DNA of 64,000 nt. It comes from Parvimonas sp015257355. Lineage in GTDB: Bacteria; Bacillota; Clostridia; Tissierellales; Peptoniphilaceae. The stretch lies in NCBI RefSeq assembly GCF_050262165.1, contig NZ_CP189844.1; one strand, written 5' to 3'. The notes below the pieces were generated by a model. The model had not been told where the DNA came from. It did no database searches and worked only from the letters and a program-made list of their open reading frames with translations. Position numbers and translations under genes: made by a program. Positions 8,818-17,785 of this stretch are shown here, piece after piece (positions within the stretch are counted from its first letter, which is position 1; each line of letters begins with the position of its first letter).

Positions 8818-9665
8818 TGGACAATTTTTTAAGTTTGATTGAAAAAGATAAAAGAATTATTGAAGATAGACTAGATTTAGTTTATAAAAATCAAAATGAA
8901 TTTGAAAAAATGTGCGCATATTCTTTTTCTGTTGGTGGAAAGAGAATAAGAGCAATTTTACTTTTAGAGTCTTTTAAAAGTTATAAGGAAGTTTCTGATT
9001 TAGCTTTAGACTTTGCTATTTCTCTTGAGCTTATACATAATTACTCTCTTGTTCATGATGATTTACCTGAAATGGATGATGATAAATTTAGAAGAGGAGT
9101 TCTTTCTGTTTATGGTAAATATGGACAATCAAATGCAGTTTTGGTTGGAGATGAACTTTTAAATAATGCAAATTTAATTATGTTTAAAGCTATTAAAAAA
9201 CTTGATAATATTCAAGAGATAAAAAATGCAGTTAGTGCAAGTGAAATTATTCTTAATTCGAGTGGAATAAATGGAATGATTTATGGTCAATTTTTAGATC
9301 TTGAAAATAAGGTAGAAGATTTAAGCGATATTGAAAAAATAAATGATTTAAAAACAGGAGAGCTTTTTAAAGCTGCTATTTTATCAGGCGCAAAATTAGC
9401 TGGAGCTAGTGATGAAGATTTACTTCACTTAGAAATCTATGCAAAAAATTTGGGACTTGTTTTCCAACTTCAAGATGATTTATTCGATTTTGAAGAGGAT
9501 GTTAAACTTAATAAAAAGACTTTTGCAACTATTCTTGGTAAAAATGAAGTTGAAAAGAAAATTAATGAGTTAAATCGTATTTCTTTTGAAGAAATAAATA
9601 AAATTTCTGGGAATAAGGATTTCTTTATAGACTTTATAGACTTTATGGCAAAAAGGACATACTAA
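8817..9665 (+). CDS. ispA: Polyprenyl (farnesyl/geranylgeranyl) diphosphate synthase
   Basis: This 282-residue prenyltransferase condenses isopentenyl diphosphate with allylic diphosphates. The first aspartate-rich motif DDLPEMDDD is at residues 81-89, and the substrate-binding GGKRIRA is at about 40-46. The second motif, QDDLFDFEED, is at about 218-227. The insertion of two residues in the first motif is typical of bacterial short-chain synthases. In many Firmicutes dxs follows this gene; here tlyA overlaps it by one base and no dxs is present. Confidence 0.9.
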   Translation: MDNFLSLIEKDKRIIEDRLDLVYKNQNEFEKMCAYSFSVGGKRIRAILLLESFKSYKEVSDLALDFAISLELIHNYSLVHDDLPEMDDDKFRRGVLSVYGKYGQSNAVLVGDELLNNANLIMFKAIKKLDNIQEIKNAVSASEIILNSSGINGMIYGQFLDLENKVEDLSDIEKINDLKTGELFKAAILSGAKLAGASDEDLLHLEIYAKNLGLVFQLQDDLFDFEEDVKLNKKTFATILGKNEVEKKINELNRISFEEINKISGNKDFFIDFIDFMAKRTY

Positions 9666-10399
9666 TGGAAAGAGCAGATATTTGTTTAGTAAATTTAGGG
9701 CTTGCTAAGTCTAGAACTTATGCTAAAAAGATTATTTCTGAAAAAAGAGCTTTTTATGATGGAAAAGTAATAGAAAAAGTGTCCATGCTAATTGAAGATG
9801 AAAAGTTAATAACAATAAACTCAACTTTTGAAGATACTTATGTTGGCAGAGGGGCAATTAAATTGGACTGTGCAATTAAAAATTTTAATCTCAATTTGAA
9901 TAATTTAGTTTGTATGGATATAGGAGCCTCAACTGGTGGTTTTACTCAAATCATGTTAAATGAGAATGCTAAAAAAGTTTATGCAATAGATGTTGGTAGA
10001 GATCAACTTGTAGATAGTTTATTAAATGATAAAAGGGTTATAAGTCTAGAAAATACAAATTTTAGATATTTAGATTTTGAACTAATAGGAGAAAAAGTCG
10101 ATTTTGTTTCGATAGATGTCTCATTTATTTCTTTAAGATATATCTTTGAAAATTTGCATAAATTTTTAAAAGAAGATAGCTTAATTGTTGCATTAATTAA
10201 GCCACAATTTGAATGTGAAGGAAAAAGTCTTAGTAAGAAAGGTATTGTCAAGTCTGAAAAAGTAATTGATGATGTTATTGAGAAAATTAGACTGTATGCT
10301 TTAGCTAATAAATTAGAAATTATTTCTATCATTGATTCTCCAATTCTTGGAGGAGATGGGAATAAAGAAAAATTAGCACTTATTAAAGGAATTTTTTAA
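9665..10399 (+). CDS. tlyA: TlyA family rRNA 2'-O-methyltransferase / hemolysin-like
   Basis: An N-terminal S4 RNA-binding domain (about 1-60, ERADICLVNLGLAKSR) is joined to an FtsJ/RrmJ methyltransferase domain. The SAM-binding motif is DIGASTGGFTQIM (about 86-98) and a later VSIDVSFISL is typical of the family. Characterised TlyA proteins methylate ribosomal RNA; some were first described as hemolysins. At 244 residues it is slightly shorter than usual. Its order ispA-tlyA-argR-recN is conserved apart from the missing dxs. Confidence 0.88.
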   Translation: MERADICLVNLGLAKSRTYAKKIISEKRAFYDGKVIEKVSMLIEDEKLITINSTFEDTYVGRGAIKLDCAIKNFNLNLNNLVCMDIGASTGGFTQIMLNENAKKVYAIDVGRDQLVDSLLNDKRVISLENTNFRYLDFELIGEKVDFVSIDVSFISLRYIFENLHKFLKEDSLIVALIKPQFECEGKSLSKKGIVKSEKVIDDVIEKIRLYALANKLEIISIIDSPILGGDGNKEKLALIKGIF

Positions 10400-10408
10400 G
10401 AGGTTTTT

Positions 10409-10861
10409 ATGAAAAAATATACAAGACAAAGAATTATTTTAGATTTAGTTGAAAATAATGAAATAAAAACGCAGGAAGAACTATCAGAATGTTTAGAAAA
10501 GAAAGGTATTCGTTCTACACAAGCAACTGTTTCTAGAGATATTAAGGAATTAAAAATTTTAAAAGTTCAAAATAAAAACGGTGAATATAAGTATAAAGTT
10601 GTGGACTCAATTTATGATTCTTTAGATGAAAGATTAAATAAGATTTGTAAACTTGCGATTTTATCTATAAAACATAATGAAGATATGATACTTATAAAGA
10701 CTATTCCACATACTGCGAGTATTTGTGGATCATATATTGAAAGTGCCAAGTTGAAAATGGTTAGTGGTATTGTAACTGGTACTGATACTATTTTTATTGC
10801 AGTTGATGACAAATCTTTTTTAGATTCTGTAATTGAAGATATAAAGAAACTAGTAAGGTAG
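10409..10861 (+). CDS. argR: Arginine repressor ArgR
   Basis: A 150-residue hexameric regulator. The N-terminal winged helix (about 1-65) includes STQATVSRDIKELKI, the DNA-recognition helix. The C-terminal domain carries the oligomerisation and arginine-binding segment with GSYIESAKLKMVSGIVTGTDT-type sequence. In Firmicutes argR sits between tlyA and recN whether or not arginine genes are nearby; none is seen in this window. Confidence 0.9.
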   Translation: MKKYTRQRIILDLVENNEIKTQEELSECLEKKGIRSTQATVSRDIKELKILKVQNKNGEYKYKVVDSIYDSLDERLNKICKLAILSIKHNEDMILIKTIPHTASICGSYIESAKLKMVSGIVTGTDTIFIAVDDKSFLDSVIEDIKKLVR

Positions 10862-10868
10862 GGATTTT

Positions 10869-12587
10869 ATGTTATCTGAATTATATATAAGAAATTTAGC
10901 GATTGTTGATGAAATAAAAATTTCCTTTACTGAAGGACTTAATATTTTAACGGGAGAAACAGGAACTGGTAAGTCTATAATTATCGGTGCTATTTCTTTG
11001 CTTTGTGGTGGGAGAGCTAATACTTCGTCCATAGGTAAACGTAGTGATACTGCTTATGTAGAAGGTGTTTTTTTCCTTTCAGAATATGATGAAACAATAA
11101 TAAAAAATAAATTTGAATCGCTAGAATTAGATATAGAAATTGAAGATAATATGTTAGTTATTTCAAGAACTGTAAGTAAAAATGGAAGATCAGTTTCAAA
11201 GATAAATAATAGAACTGTAAATAATTCTATTCTATCAGAAATAATGATAAATATTTTAAATGTTTGTGGGCAACATGATAGCTACACTCTATTTAATAGA
11301 ACAGATTTTGTTGAGGTTTTAGACAGTTTTTGTGATGATGAATTTAGAAAAAAATTAAGAGAAATAGAAGTACTATATGGAAAAATAAAAAAGACAAGTA
11401 CTGATTTAAAGAAGTTAAAAAATAAAGTTAATAATTTTGATGAAAATATTGAAGAAATAAAAGCTGAGATTGAAGAACTTAATAGCCTAGAATTAGAGAC
11501 ATTGGATGAAGAATTCATTGAAAATGAGCTTGATAAATACAATAATAGTCAAGTTATTTTAGGTTGTTGTGGAAATTTAATTGAGCTTTTTGATGGTGAG
11601 GGGTCAGAAGTTAATGCTTTTTCTATTTTGAACGAAATAAATAGAAATATTACACTTCTTGAAGAAAATGATAAAACTGTTAAATTAAGTGAAGACTTTG
11701 AAAATCTTTCTTTTGGTTTAAAAGAGATTTATGCAAAAATACAAGACTATTATTCAAATATTTATATTGATGAAGAAAGTTTAATGATTTTACAAGAAAA
11801 ATTCAATCTTTTGAATGACTTAAAGAGAAAACTTAAGACAGATAAAAATGGATTAATAAAATATAAAAATTCATTAGAAGAAGATATATATTTACTTGAA
11901 CATTCAAAAGATTTACTACTGGAAGAAAACAATAAACTTAAAAAATTAAGTGAAGAATATAAAAAACTTGCAAATGAAATTTCAAATTCTAGAAAAGAAG
12001 TTGCAAGAAGAATTGAAAAATTAATTGAAAAAGAACTTTTAGATTTGGATTTGAAAAATTCAATATTTAAAATCGATATAAAAACTAATAATAAAATTAC
12101 AAATATTGGTTTTGATGAAGTTACTTTTTTAATCTCTACAAATAAGGGAGAAGAGCTTCAAGAAATTTACAAGATTGCATCAGGTGGGGAACTTAGTAGA
12201 ATTATGTTAGGTTTTAAGAAAGTTTTATCTGATAGAGATAAGATAGCAACTCTTGTTTTTGATGAAATTGATACGGGTATAAGTGGAGTAACTGCTCAGA
12301 TAGTTGGAGAAAAACTTGCAGAAATTTCAAAAAATCATCAACTTCTTGTAATTTCGCATTTACCACAAATTTCTGTTTTATCTGATACTCACTTTATAAT
12401 AAGCAAAGAGACAGTTGGAGATATAACTTTATCTAAAGTTGTATGTGCAAATTATGATGAAAAAGTTATGGAAATTTCAAGGCTTATTGGTGGTGCAAAT
12501 ATTAATGATACAACTATAAGACAATCAAAGGAAATGATTGAAATTGCAAACGAAAAAAAGGAAAGATTAAGATGTACAGAAAAGTAA
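10869..12587 (+). CDS. recN: DNA repair protein RecN
   Basis: RecN is an SMC-like ATPase that acts at double-strand breaks. The 572-residue protein has Walker A GETGTGKSI (about 29-37), two long coiled-coil arms in the middle, the ABC signature ASGGELSRI and Walker B LVFDEIDTG, and a final ISHLPQ D/H-loop. The length is normal. The 3' end overlaps the NUDIX gene by 16 bases. Confidence 0.93.
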   Translation: MLSELYIRNLAIVDEIKISFTEGLNILTGETGTGKSIIIGAISLLCGGRANTSSIGKRSDTAYVEGVFFLSEYDETIIKNKFESLELDIEIEDNMLVISRTVSKNGRSVSKINNRTVNNSILSEIMINILNVCGQHDSYTLFNRTDFVEVLDSFCDDEFRKKLREIEVLYGKIKKTSTDLKKLKNKVNNFDENIEEIKAEIEELNSLELETLDEEFIENELDKYNNSQVILGCCGNLIELFDGEGSEVNAFSILNEINRNITLLEENDKTVKLSEDFENLSFGLKEIYAKIQDYYSNIYIDEESLMILQEKFNLLNDLKRKLKTDKNGLIKYKNSLEEDIYLLEHSKDLLLEENNKLKKLSEEYKKLANEISNSRKEVARRIEKLIEKELLDLDLKNSIFKIDIKTNNKITNIGFDEVTFLISTNKGEELQEIYKIASGGELSRIMLGFKKVLSDRDKIATLVFDEIDTGISGVTAQIVGEKLAEISKNHQLLVISHLPQISVLSDTHFIISKETVGDITLSKVVCANYDEKVMEISRLIGGANINDTTIRQSKEMIEIANEKKERLRCTEK

Positions 12588-13090
12588 AAACCGAAGAAAT
12601 TTTTGATGGAAAAATTTTGAATTTAAAACTTGAATATTTTGAAAAAGATGAAAAAATCTTAAAAAGAGAAATTGTTGAGCATAAAGATGCAGTAGCAATT
12701 TTTCCGATAGATGAAGAAGGTTTTGTATATTTAGTTAAACAATATAGATTTCCTATTCAAAAAGAATTCTTGGAAATTCCAGCAGGACTTGTGGAAGTTG
12801 GAGAAAACTATGAAGAAACAGCTCTTAGAGAGTTACAAGAGGAAATTGGATTTAGTTCAAATACCCTTGAAAAAATCTTTGAAGGATACAACAGTGTGGG
12901 TTTTTGTACTGAAAAAACAGTAATTTACAGAGCTGATAGTCTATTTCCTTCAAAACTACCAGAAGATGATGATGAGAATTTAAGTATGGTTAAAATTCAT
13001 TTTGAAGACTTAAAAAGAATGTATTTTAATGGAGAAATAAATGATTTTAAAACAGCAATGGCTATTTTAAATGAGATAAATAGGGGGTAG
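12572..13090 (+). CDS. NUDIX hydrolase, probable ADP-ribose pyrophosphatase
   Basis: A 172-residue NUDIX protein. The Nudix box reads G-x5-E-x7-REL-QEE-IG at about residues 72-94 (start GLVEVGENYEE), with all metal-binding glutamates present. The upstream segment VYLVKQYRFPIQKEFLEIPAG is typical of the ADP-ribose pyrophosphatase (NudF) subfamily, which hydrolyses ADP-ribose to AMP and ribose 5-phosphate. It starts within recN and ends two bases before the M50-like gene. Confidence 0.87.
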   Translation: MYRKVKTEEIFDGKILNLKLEYFEKDEKILKREIVEHKDAVAIFPIDEEGFVYLVKQYRFPIQKEFLEIPAGLVEVGENYEETALRELQEEIGFSSNTLEKIFEGYNSVGFCTEKTVIYRADSLFPSKLPEDDDENLSMVKIHFEDLKRMYFNGEINDFKTAMAILNEINRG

Positions 13091-13091
13091 T

Positions 13092-13703
13092 ATGGACAAT
13101 TTAATGGAGCATGTAATCGTTGGAATTGCAGTAATGTTTGTAATTGTTGCTTGCAGAATTTTTCAAGCATATGTAGCTTTAGCTTTAGGAGATGATACAC
13201 CCAAGCAAAAAGGAGCAACAAGTTTAAATCCTGCTAATCATATTGATTTAATGGGTTTTATTTGCTTTATATTATTCAAATTTGGTTGGGCAAAACCAAT
13301 AGAAATTAAGATGTCAAATTTTAAAAATAGATTTTGGGGAAAAATAATTTATTCTTTATCAAATGCTTTTATGTGTTTTATAATTGCGTTAATATCAGCA
13401 ATTTTATATATCAAGATTGGAAAGGATAACGAACTATTATTTTTACTATTTAGAGATATATTTTCAATAAGTATAGTTTTTGGTATTATTGGATTAATAC
13501 CTTTACCACCATTTGATGGAGCAATTTTTATAAGTGCTTTTTTATCAAGTGATGTAGAGTATGAATATTTTAAACTTTCAAATTATACAACTCTAATTTT
13601 ACTAGCTTTAATAGTTACAAGAACATTTGGAACTTTCTTATCACCTATTGTTACTGAAGTTGGGAAGCATATACTTAATCTTGCAATTATGTTGGTGATG
13701 TAA
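13092..13703 (+). CDS. M50 (site-2 protease) family protein lacking the HExxH motif
   Basis: A 203-residue, four- to six-helix membrane protein that aligns with the site-2 protease relatives commonly found upstream of scpA in Clostridia. The family region HEFAHxYVAYxLGD is here CRIFQAYVALALGD at residues 21-34, so both zinc histidines and the catalytic Glu are replaced by Cys, Arg and Gln. The second motif PLPPFDGA (about 143-150), which normally supplies the third zinc ligand, is kept. I infer a proteolytically inactive family member with a retained membrane role. Its stop codon overlaps the scpA start by one base. Confidence 0.8.
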   Translation: MDNLMEHVIVGIAVMFVIVACRIFQAYVALALGDDTPKQKGATSLNPANHIDLMGFICFILFKFGWAKPIEIKMSNFKNRFWGKIIYSLSNAFMCFIIALISAILYIKIGKDNELLFLLFRDIFSISIVFGIIGLIPLPPFDGAIFISAFLSSDVEYEYFKLSNYTTLILLALIVTRTFGTFLSPIVTEVGKHILNLAIMLVM

Positions 13704-14437
13704 TGCAATTAATGGTAAATTTAGATGCCTATTCAGGTCCTTTGGATTTGTTACTTGACTTAATTTCAAAACAAAAAGTTGATATTTATGATATAGAAAT
13801 AAGTAAAATAACAAGACATTATTTAGAAGTAATTGAGAATTCTATTCACAGTGAAGATACTGATATTTCTGCTTTTTTGATTATGTCCAGTACTTTAGTT
13901 GAAATTAAATCTAGAAGTTTAATTCCAAAAAATATAGACGAAGATGAGGATGAAATTGTTACAAGAGAACAATTGATTGAAAGACTTGTAGAATATAGAA
14001 AGTTCAAAAAAGTTGGAGAGTATTTTAAAAATCTTGAAGCTGAAGGAAGTAAGGCATATTCAAAAATGCAATCTGATATAACAGAATATATAACAGAAGA
14101 TAAAGAAGTTATTTTGAATACTGACGTAAATGTTTTATTAAATTTAATGGAAAATATTATTAATCAGTATAAAGAGAAAAATGATGAGAGTTCTTTTGAT
14201 AAAATCATAGAAAAAGATTTATTTCCAATTGAAAAGTATATTTCTATGATAAAGTCAAAATTATATGAGAAAAAAGAAGCCTATTTTGAAGAATTAATTT
14301 TTCAAAATGGAACAAAAAGTGAGCTTATAACAATATTTATATCTATTTTGGAACTTGTTAAAAATAATTTTGTTAGGATTTTTCAAGATAAAGATAATAA
14401 AATTAAGCTTAATTTAGTGGGGGAAGAAGTTGAATAG
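13703..14437 (+). CDS. scpA: Segregation and condensation protein A
   Basis: ScpA is the kleisin that bridges SMC heads in the bacterial condensin complex with ScpB. The 244-residue protein begins with the diagnostic LDAYSGPLDLLLDLISKQKV and has the EIKSRSLIP segment at about residues 71-79. The C-terminal winged helix ends near the stop. The gene overlaps scpB by 8 bases. Confidence 0.93.
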   Translation: MQLMVNLDAYSGPLDLLLDLISKQKVDIYDIEISKITRHYLEVIENSIHSEDTDISAFLIMSSTLVEIKSRSLIPKNIDEDEDEIVTREQLIERLVEYRKFKKVGEYFKNLEAEGSKAYSKMQSDITEYITEDKEVILNTDVNVLLNLMENIINQYKEKNDESSFDKIIEKDLFPIEKYISMIKSKLYEKKEAYFEELIFQNGTKSELITIFISILELVKNNFVRIFQDKDNKIKLNLVGEEVE

Positions 14438-15011
14438 TAGAGAATATAAGCAAGTAATTGAACAGTTATTATTCGTTTATGGAGATCCTTTAAAAATTGA
14501 TGATATTGCAAAAGTATTAGAAATTTCTGTAAAAGAAGCTACTGTTTTAGCTGATGAGTTGGTAGAAGAATTTGAGTTTCAAAAAAGAGGACTTGTTATT
14601 CAAAAAATTTCTAACCATTATCAAATAAAGACCAGAAAAGAATATCATGAAACAATTTCAAAGCTATTTGAAAAAGTTACAATGAAACATTTAACTAACT
14701 CAACTTTAGAAACTTTGGCTATAATTGCATATAAACAACCAATTACTAGACAAGAAATTGAAGAGATTAGAGGAGTTAAATGTAATAGTTCTATTGATAC
14801 TTTACTTTCAAAAGACTTTATTGAAGAGGCTGGAAGACTTGATAGAATTGGAAAGCCAATTATCTATAAAACAACTTTAAATTTTTTGAATCAATTTAAT
14901 TTAAAATCGTTAAAAGATTTACCCGATATTGAGAAATTCATTTCAGATGAAGAAAAAAATCAAATAGTTGATGATGAAATAAATATGGAAATTGAAGATG
15001 AGAATAAATAA
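14430..15011 (+). CDS. scpB: Segregation and condensation protein B
   Basis: A 193-residue tandem winged-helix protein that binds ScpA. The family block TLETLAIIAYKQPITRQEIE is at about 91-110. The start is TTG (14430-14432) with a strong GGGGGAAG site a few bases before it; no ATG is available nearby. The end overlaps the rluB start. Confidence 0.92.
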   Translation: MNSREYKQVIEQLLFVYGDPLKIDDIAKVLEISVKEATVLADELVEEFEFQKRGLVIQKISNHYQIKTRKEYHETISKLFEKVTMKHLTNSTLETLAIIAYKQPITRQEIEEIRGVKCNSSIDTLLSKDFIEEAGRLDRIGKPIIYKTTLNFLNQFNLKSLKDLPDIEKFISDEEKNQIVDDEINMEIEDENK

Positions 15012-15690
15012 ATTTATTGCAAATACAGGCTATTGTTCTAGAAGAAAAGCAGATTTGTTATTAGAACAGGGAAAAGTTCTTGTAAACGGTAAACTTGCAG
15101 AAATGGGAATGGAAGTATCTGAACAAGATGAAATAACAGTTGAAGGTAAAAAAATAGCTTTAGAAGAGGTTAAAAGATATTATCTACTAAATAAGCCTAT
15201 TGGATATTCCAGTACGGCTAAGGCACAAAATCAGGAAAAAATAGTTTTAGATTTAATAGATTCCAAAGAGAGAATATATCCAGTAGGTCGATTGGATAAG
15301 GATAGCTTTGGACTTTTACTTTTAACAAATGATGGTGATTTAGCTTTTAGATTAACTCATCCAAAGCATAATGTTGAAAAAGAATACATTGTTCAAGTTG
15401 ATAAAAAAATTAAAGATGGTGATTTAAAGAAACTATCTGAGGGAATAATACTTGAGGGCAGAATGACTAGAGAAGCAAGGTTTGAAATATTTGATTTTAA
15501 AAATAATATAGTTAAAGTTTTTCTAAAAGAAGGAAGAAATAGACAGATAAGAAAAATGTTTAAAATATTAGGATATAATGTTGTTTCTTTAGAAAGAGTT
15601 GCTTTTGGAAAGATAAAACTTGGAAATTTAAAAATAGGTACTTACAGAAAACTTTGTAAAGAAGAAATAGAATATTTAAGGAGTTTATAA
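14998..15690 (+). CDS. rluB: Ribosomal large-subunit pseudouridine synthase, RluB type
   Basis: The protein isomerises uridine in 23S rRNA. An S4 domain (RINKFIANTGYCSRRKAD, residues 2-19) precedes the catalytic domain with GRLDKDSFGLLLLTND, whose Asp is the catalytic residue. A later GRNRQIRKMF is the family's third motif. Length is 230 residues from the ATG at 14998, chosen over a TTG two codons earlier because homologues begin MRxxK. It follows scpB as in most Firmicutes. Confidence 0.9.
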   Translation: MRINKFIANTGYCSRRKADLLLEQGKVLVNGKLAEMGMEVSEQDEITVEGKKIALEEVKRYYLLNKPIGYSSTAKAQNQEKIVLDLIDSKERIYPVGRLDKDSFGLLLLTNDGDLAFRLTHPKHNVEKEYIVQVDKKIKDGDLKKLSEGIILEGRMTREARFEIFDFKNNIVKVFLKEGRNRQIRKMFKILGYNVVSLERVAFGKIKLGNLKIGTYRKLCKEEIEYLRSL

Positions 15691-16079
15691 TGATAGGATT
15701 AAAAAATGCTACGCCAGAAGAATTTGAAGAACTTTATGTTAAATATGGAATTGGCGGAAGTATGGACTTATCTGTTCCAACATTTTATTTTAGTTTAGTT
15801 ATGGAAGAAAATATAATTGGATATGTAAAACTAACATTTAGAGATGAAGATTATTATTTAGAAGAGATAAAATACGATGAAGGAATGGAAAAATTTAATA
15901 GATTTTTTATAAAATGTATTGCTTATAAAGTATATACAAAAGAAAAGAAGAGCTTTTATTCTAGAATATTTTTTGATGGAATTTCAGGAGTAACTAAAAT
16001 AAAAGATGATTTATACATTTATGATGTAGACGAAATTTTAGAACAAGGAAAGTGTTGTAGTGGCTGTAATAATAAATAA
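15690..16079 (+). CDS. Small protein, possible GNAT-like fold
   Basis: This 129-residue protein is not recognised with certainty. The middle (FSLVMEENIIGYVKLTFRDEDYYLEEIKY) looks like the beta strands of a GNAT acetyltransferase core, but the acetyl-CoA loop is not evident. The C-terminus carries a CCSGC cluster that could bind metal. It overlaps rluB by one base and mnmM by 20 bases, so it is part of the operon. Confidence 0.5.
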   Translation: MIGLKNATPEEFEELYVKYGIGGSMDLSVPTFYFSLVMEENIIGYVKLTFRDEDYYLEEIKYDEGMEKFNRFFIKCIAYKVYTKEKKSFYSRIFFDGISGVTKIKDDLYIYDVDEILEQGKCCSGCNNK

Positions 16080-16614
16080 TACTAAGAATTTAATAGAATT
16101 TTTTATGCATAGTTATATCAAAGATGTAAATATTGCAGTTGATATGACGGTTGGGAATGGATTTGATGCTCAAAACATTTTGGAGATTATTAAACCAAAA
16201 AAACTATATTGTTTTGATATACAACAAGAAGCTTTGGATAATTCAAAAAATTTACTTAAAGATTTTTCTAATTATGAATTAATATTAGATAATCATAGAA
16301 ATTTTGATAAATATGTTAAAGATTATGTTGATTTTGCAATATATAACCTAGGATATCTACCTAATGGAGATAAATTAATAACTACAAATTCAGTAGATGT
16401 TGAAGAAAGTGTAAGAAAATTATTAGATAAATTAAATTCAAAAGGAGTAATTTTTATAACATTTTACATTGGACATCTTTGTGGACAAATTGAGAGTGCA
16501 GAAATGTCAAGCTTTTTAAAAACTCTTGATCAAAAAGATTATACAGTTTTGAAGTTTACATTTGAAAATCAAAAGAATTTACCTCCTTATGTGGTTATGA
16601 TTCAAAAGCGTTAG
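16060..16614 (+). CDS. mnmM: SAM-dependent methyltransferase, MnmM/YtqB family
   Basis: A 184-residue class I methyltransferase of the rRNA_methylase (YtqB) family. Motif I is AVDMTVGNGFDA and the family-specific NLGYLPNGDK is present at about 98-107, followed by TFYIGHLCG. YtqB proteins have been shown to methylate the wobble uridine precursor of tRNA in Gram-positive bacteria. The start is GTG (16060), chosen because the N-terminus then matches the family helix before motif I. Confidence 0.82.
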   Translation: MAVIINNTKNLIEFFMHSYIKDVNIAVDMTVGNGFDAQNILEIIKPKKLYCFDIQQEALDNSKNLLKDFSNYELILDNHRNFDKYVKDYVDFAIYNLGYLPNGDKLITTNSVDVEESVRKLLDKLNSKGVIFITFYIGHLCGQIESAEMSSFLKTLDQKDYTVLKFTFENQKNLPPYVVMIQKR

Positions 16615-16622
16615 AGGTATTT

Positions 16623-16985
16623 ATGATTGAGATTTTAGTTGTTGGATTAGGTGGAGCTATTGGAGCGATTTTAAGATATTCAATTAGCTTAATTCCATAT
16701 AAAAATACATTTCCGGTTTTAACACTAATAACAAATTTGCTTGGAGCAATATTGATTGGGATTGTTGTTGGTATTTCGGTTAAAAATAATTGGTCAAAAA
16801 ACTTAACTTTGTTTTTCAAAACTGGAGTATGTGGAGGCTTTACAACTTTTTCAACTTTTTCACTAGAAGCAAATAACTTATTTCAAATTAATAAGCCCGT
16901 TATGGCAATAATTTATATAATATTGAGTGTTGTATTATGTTTGCTTGGCGTTATGTTTGGGATTTTCATTTCAAGTAGAAATTAA
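16623..16985 (+). CDS. crcB: Fluoride ion channel CrcB/Fluc
   Basis: A 120-residue four-helix membrane protein that exports fluoride as a dual-topology dimer. The N-terminal GLGGAIGAILRY and the hallmark GGFTTFSTFSLE (about 72-83) with the channel phenylalanines are intact. I looked for a fluoride riboswitch and saw none; the gene follows mnmM by 8 bases and is probably co-transcribed. Confidence 0.9.
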   Translation: MIEILVVGLGGAIGAILRYSISLIPYKNTFPVLTLITNLLGAILIGIVVGISVKNNWSKNLTLFFKTGVCGGFTTFSTFSLEANNLFQINKPVMAIIYIILSVVLCLLGVMFGIFISSRN

Positions 16986-17004
16986 GGAAATAATTTTATT
17001 AAAT

Positions 17005-17640
17005 ATGGAGAAAATATATTTTTTATCTGGATTAGGTAGTAAAATTGAAACTACAATAGAGTTTAATTTAGAATTAAATAAATATGGATATGAAATAAAA
17101 TATATAGATATTCCGGGACAATATTCAAATATTGATGTAAATATAAAAAATGAAAAAGAATTTTTAGATTGGATTAAATCGGTTATTCCAAAAAATTCTT
17201 TAGTAATGGGTTATTCCTTAGGAGCAGACTTATTATTAAAGTTTTCAAGATTTTTATATGCGAAAAAAATAATTATCTTAGATGGTGGAATTTTTGAAGA
17301 TGATTATATGAAAACTACCTTAGAGGAAGAAAAAGAATACTCAAGAAATTATATTTTAGAAAATAGTTTGAATATGGATATAAATATAATATCTTCTTTA
17401 TTTGACATAAGGTATGATGATTACAAAGATATATTTTCACTAGGATTGAAAGATGAAATTTTATTGCTTTTATCTGATTTACCTAAAGATGCTTATGAGT
17501 ATAAAAATAAAAAGGTTGAAAAATATAAAAAGACAGGAAGTAAAAATATAAAAGTTTATTTTATAGAAAATACTACACATAATTTTTATACAGAAAAGCC
17601 AAAAGAAATAGCAACTAAAATTTCAGAGTTTTTAAAGTGA
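17005..17640 (+). CDS. Alpha/beta-hydrolase-like protein
   Basis: A 211-residue protein with an oxyanion-type start (IYFLSGLGSK), a nucleophile elbow GYSLGAD (about 70-76) and a late His in TTHNFY, consistent with an alpha/beta hydrolase catalytic triad. The substrate is unknown. I start at ATG 17005, which begins directly with the first strand. The nearest AAGGAA is 15 bases upstream, farther than usual, so translation may be coupled to crcB. Confidence 0.65.
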   Translation: MEKIYFLSGLGSKIETTIEFNLELNKYGYEIKYIDIPGQYSNIDVNIKNEKEFLDWIKSVIPKNSLVMGYSLGADLLLKFSRFLYAKKIIILDGGIFEDDYMKTTLEEEKEYSRNYILENSLNMDINIISSLFDIRYDDYKDIFSLGLKDEILLLLSDLPKDAYEYKNKKVEKYKKTGSKNIKVYFIENTTHNFYTEKPKEIATKISEFLK

Positions 17641-17652
17641 AATTAAAAATTA

Positions 17653-17681
17653 TTGACTAAATTTAAAAAATACATTATAAT
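17653..17681 (+). promoter_or_regulatory. Promoter of tRNA-Ser / SRP RNA
   Basis: TTGACT (17653-17658), a 17-base spacer and TATAAT (17676-17681) lie 13 bases before the mature tRNA end. The downstream terminator lies after the SRP RNA, so both RNAs probably come from one transcript. Confidence 0.75.
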
Positions 17682-17694
17682 ATATTGGTATCTT

Positions 17695-17785
17695 GGAGAG
17701 CTGTCCGAGTGGTCGAAGGAGCACGATTGGAAATCGTGTAAACGTCAAAAGCGTTTCGAGGGTTCAAATCCCTCGCTCTCCGCCA
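17695..17785 (+). tRNA. tRNA-Ser (GGA)
   Basis: A complete class II tRNA with a long variable arm. The acceptor stem GGAGAGC pairs with GCTCTCC, followed by discriminator G and an encoded CCA (17783-17785). The anticodon is GGA at 17729-17731, in a CACGA/TCGTG stem. The T arm contains GGTTCAAATCC. It reads serine UCC/UCU codons. Confidence 0.97.

Noticed and set aside
16560..16640. Fluoride riboswitch before crcB
   Set aside because: The gene starts 8 bases after the preceding stop, leaving no room for an aptamer there.
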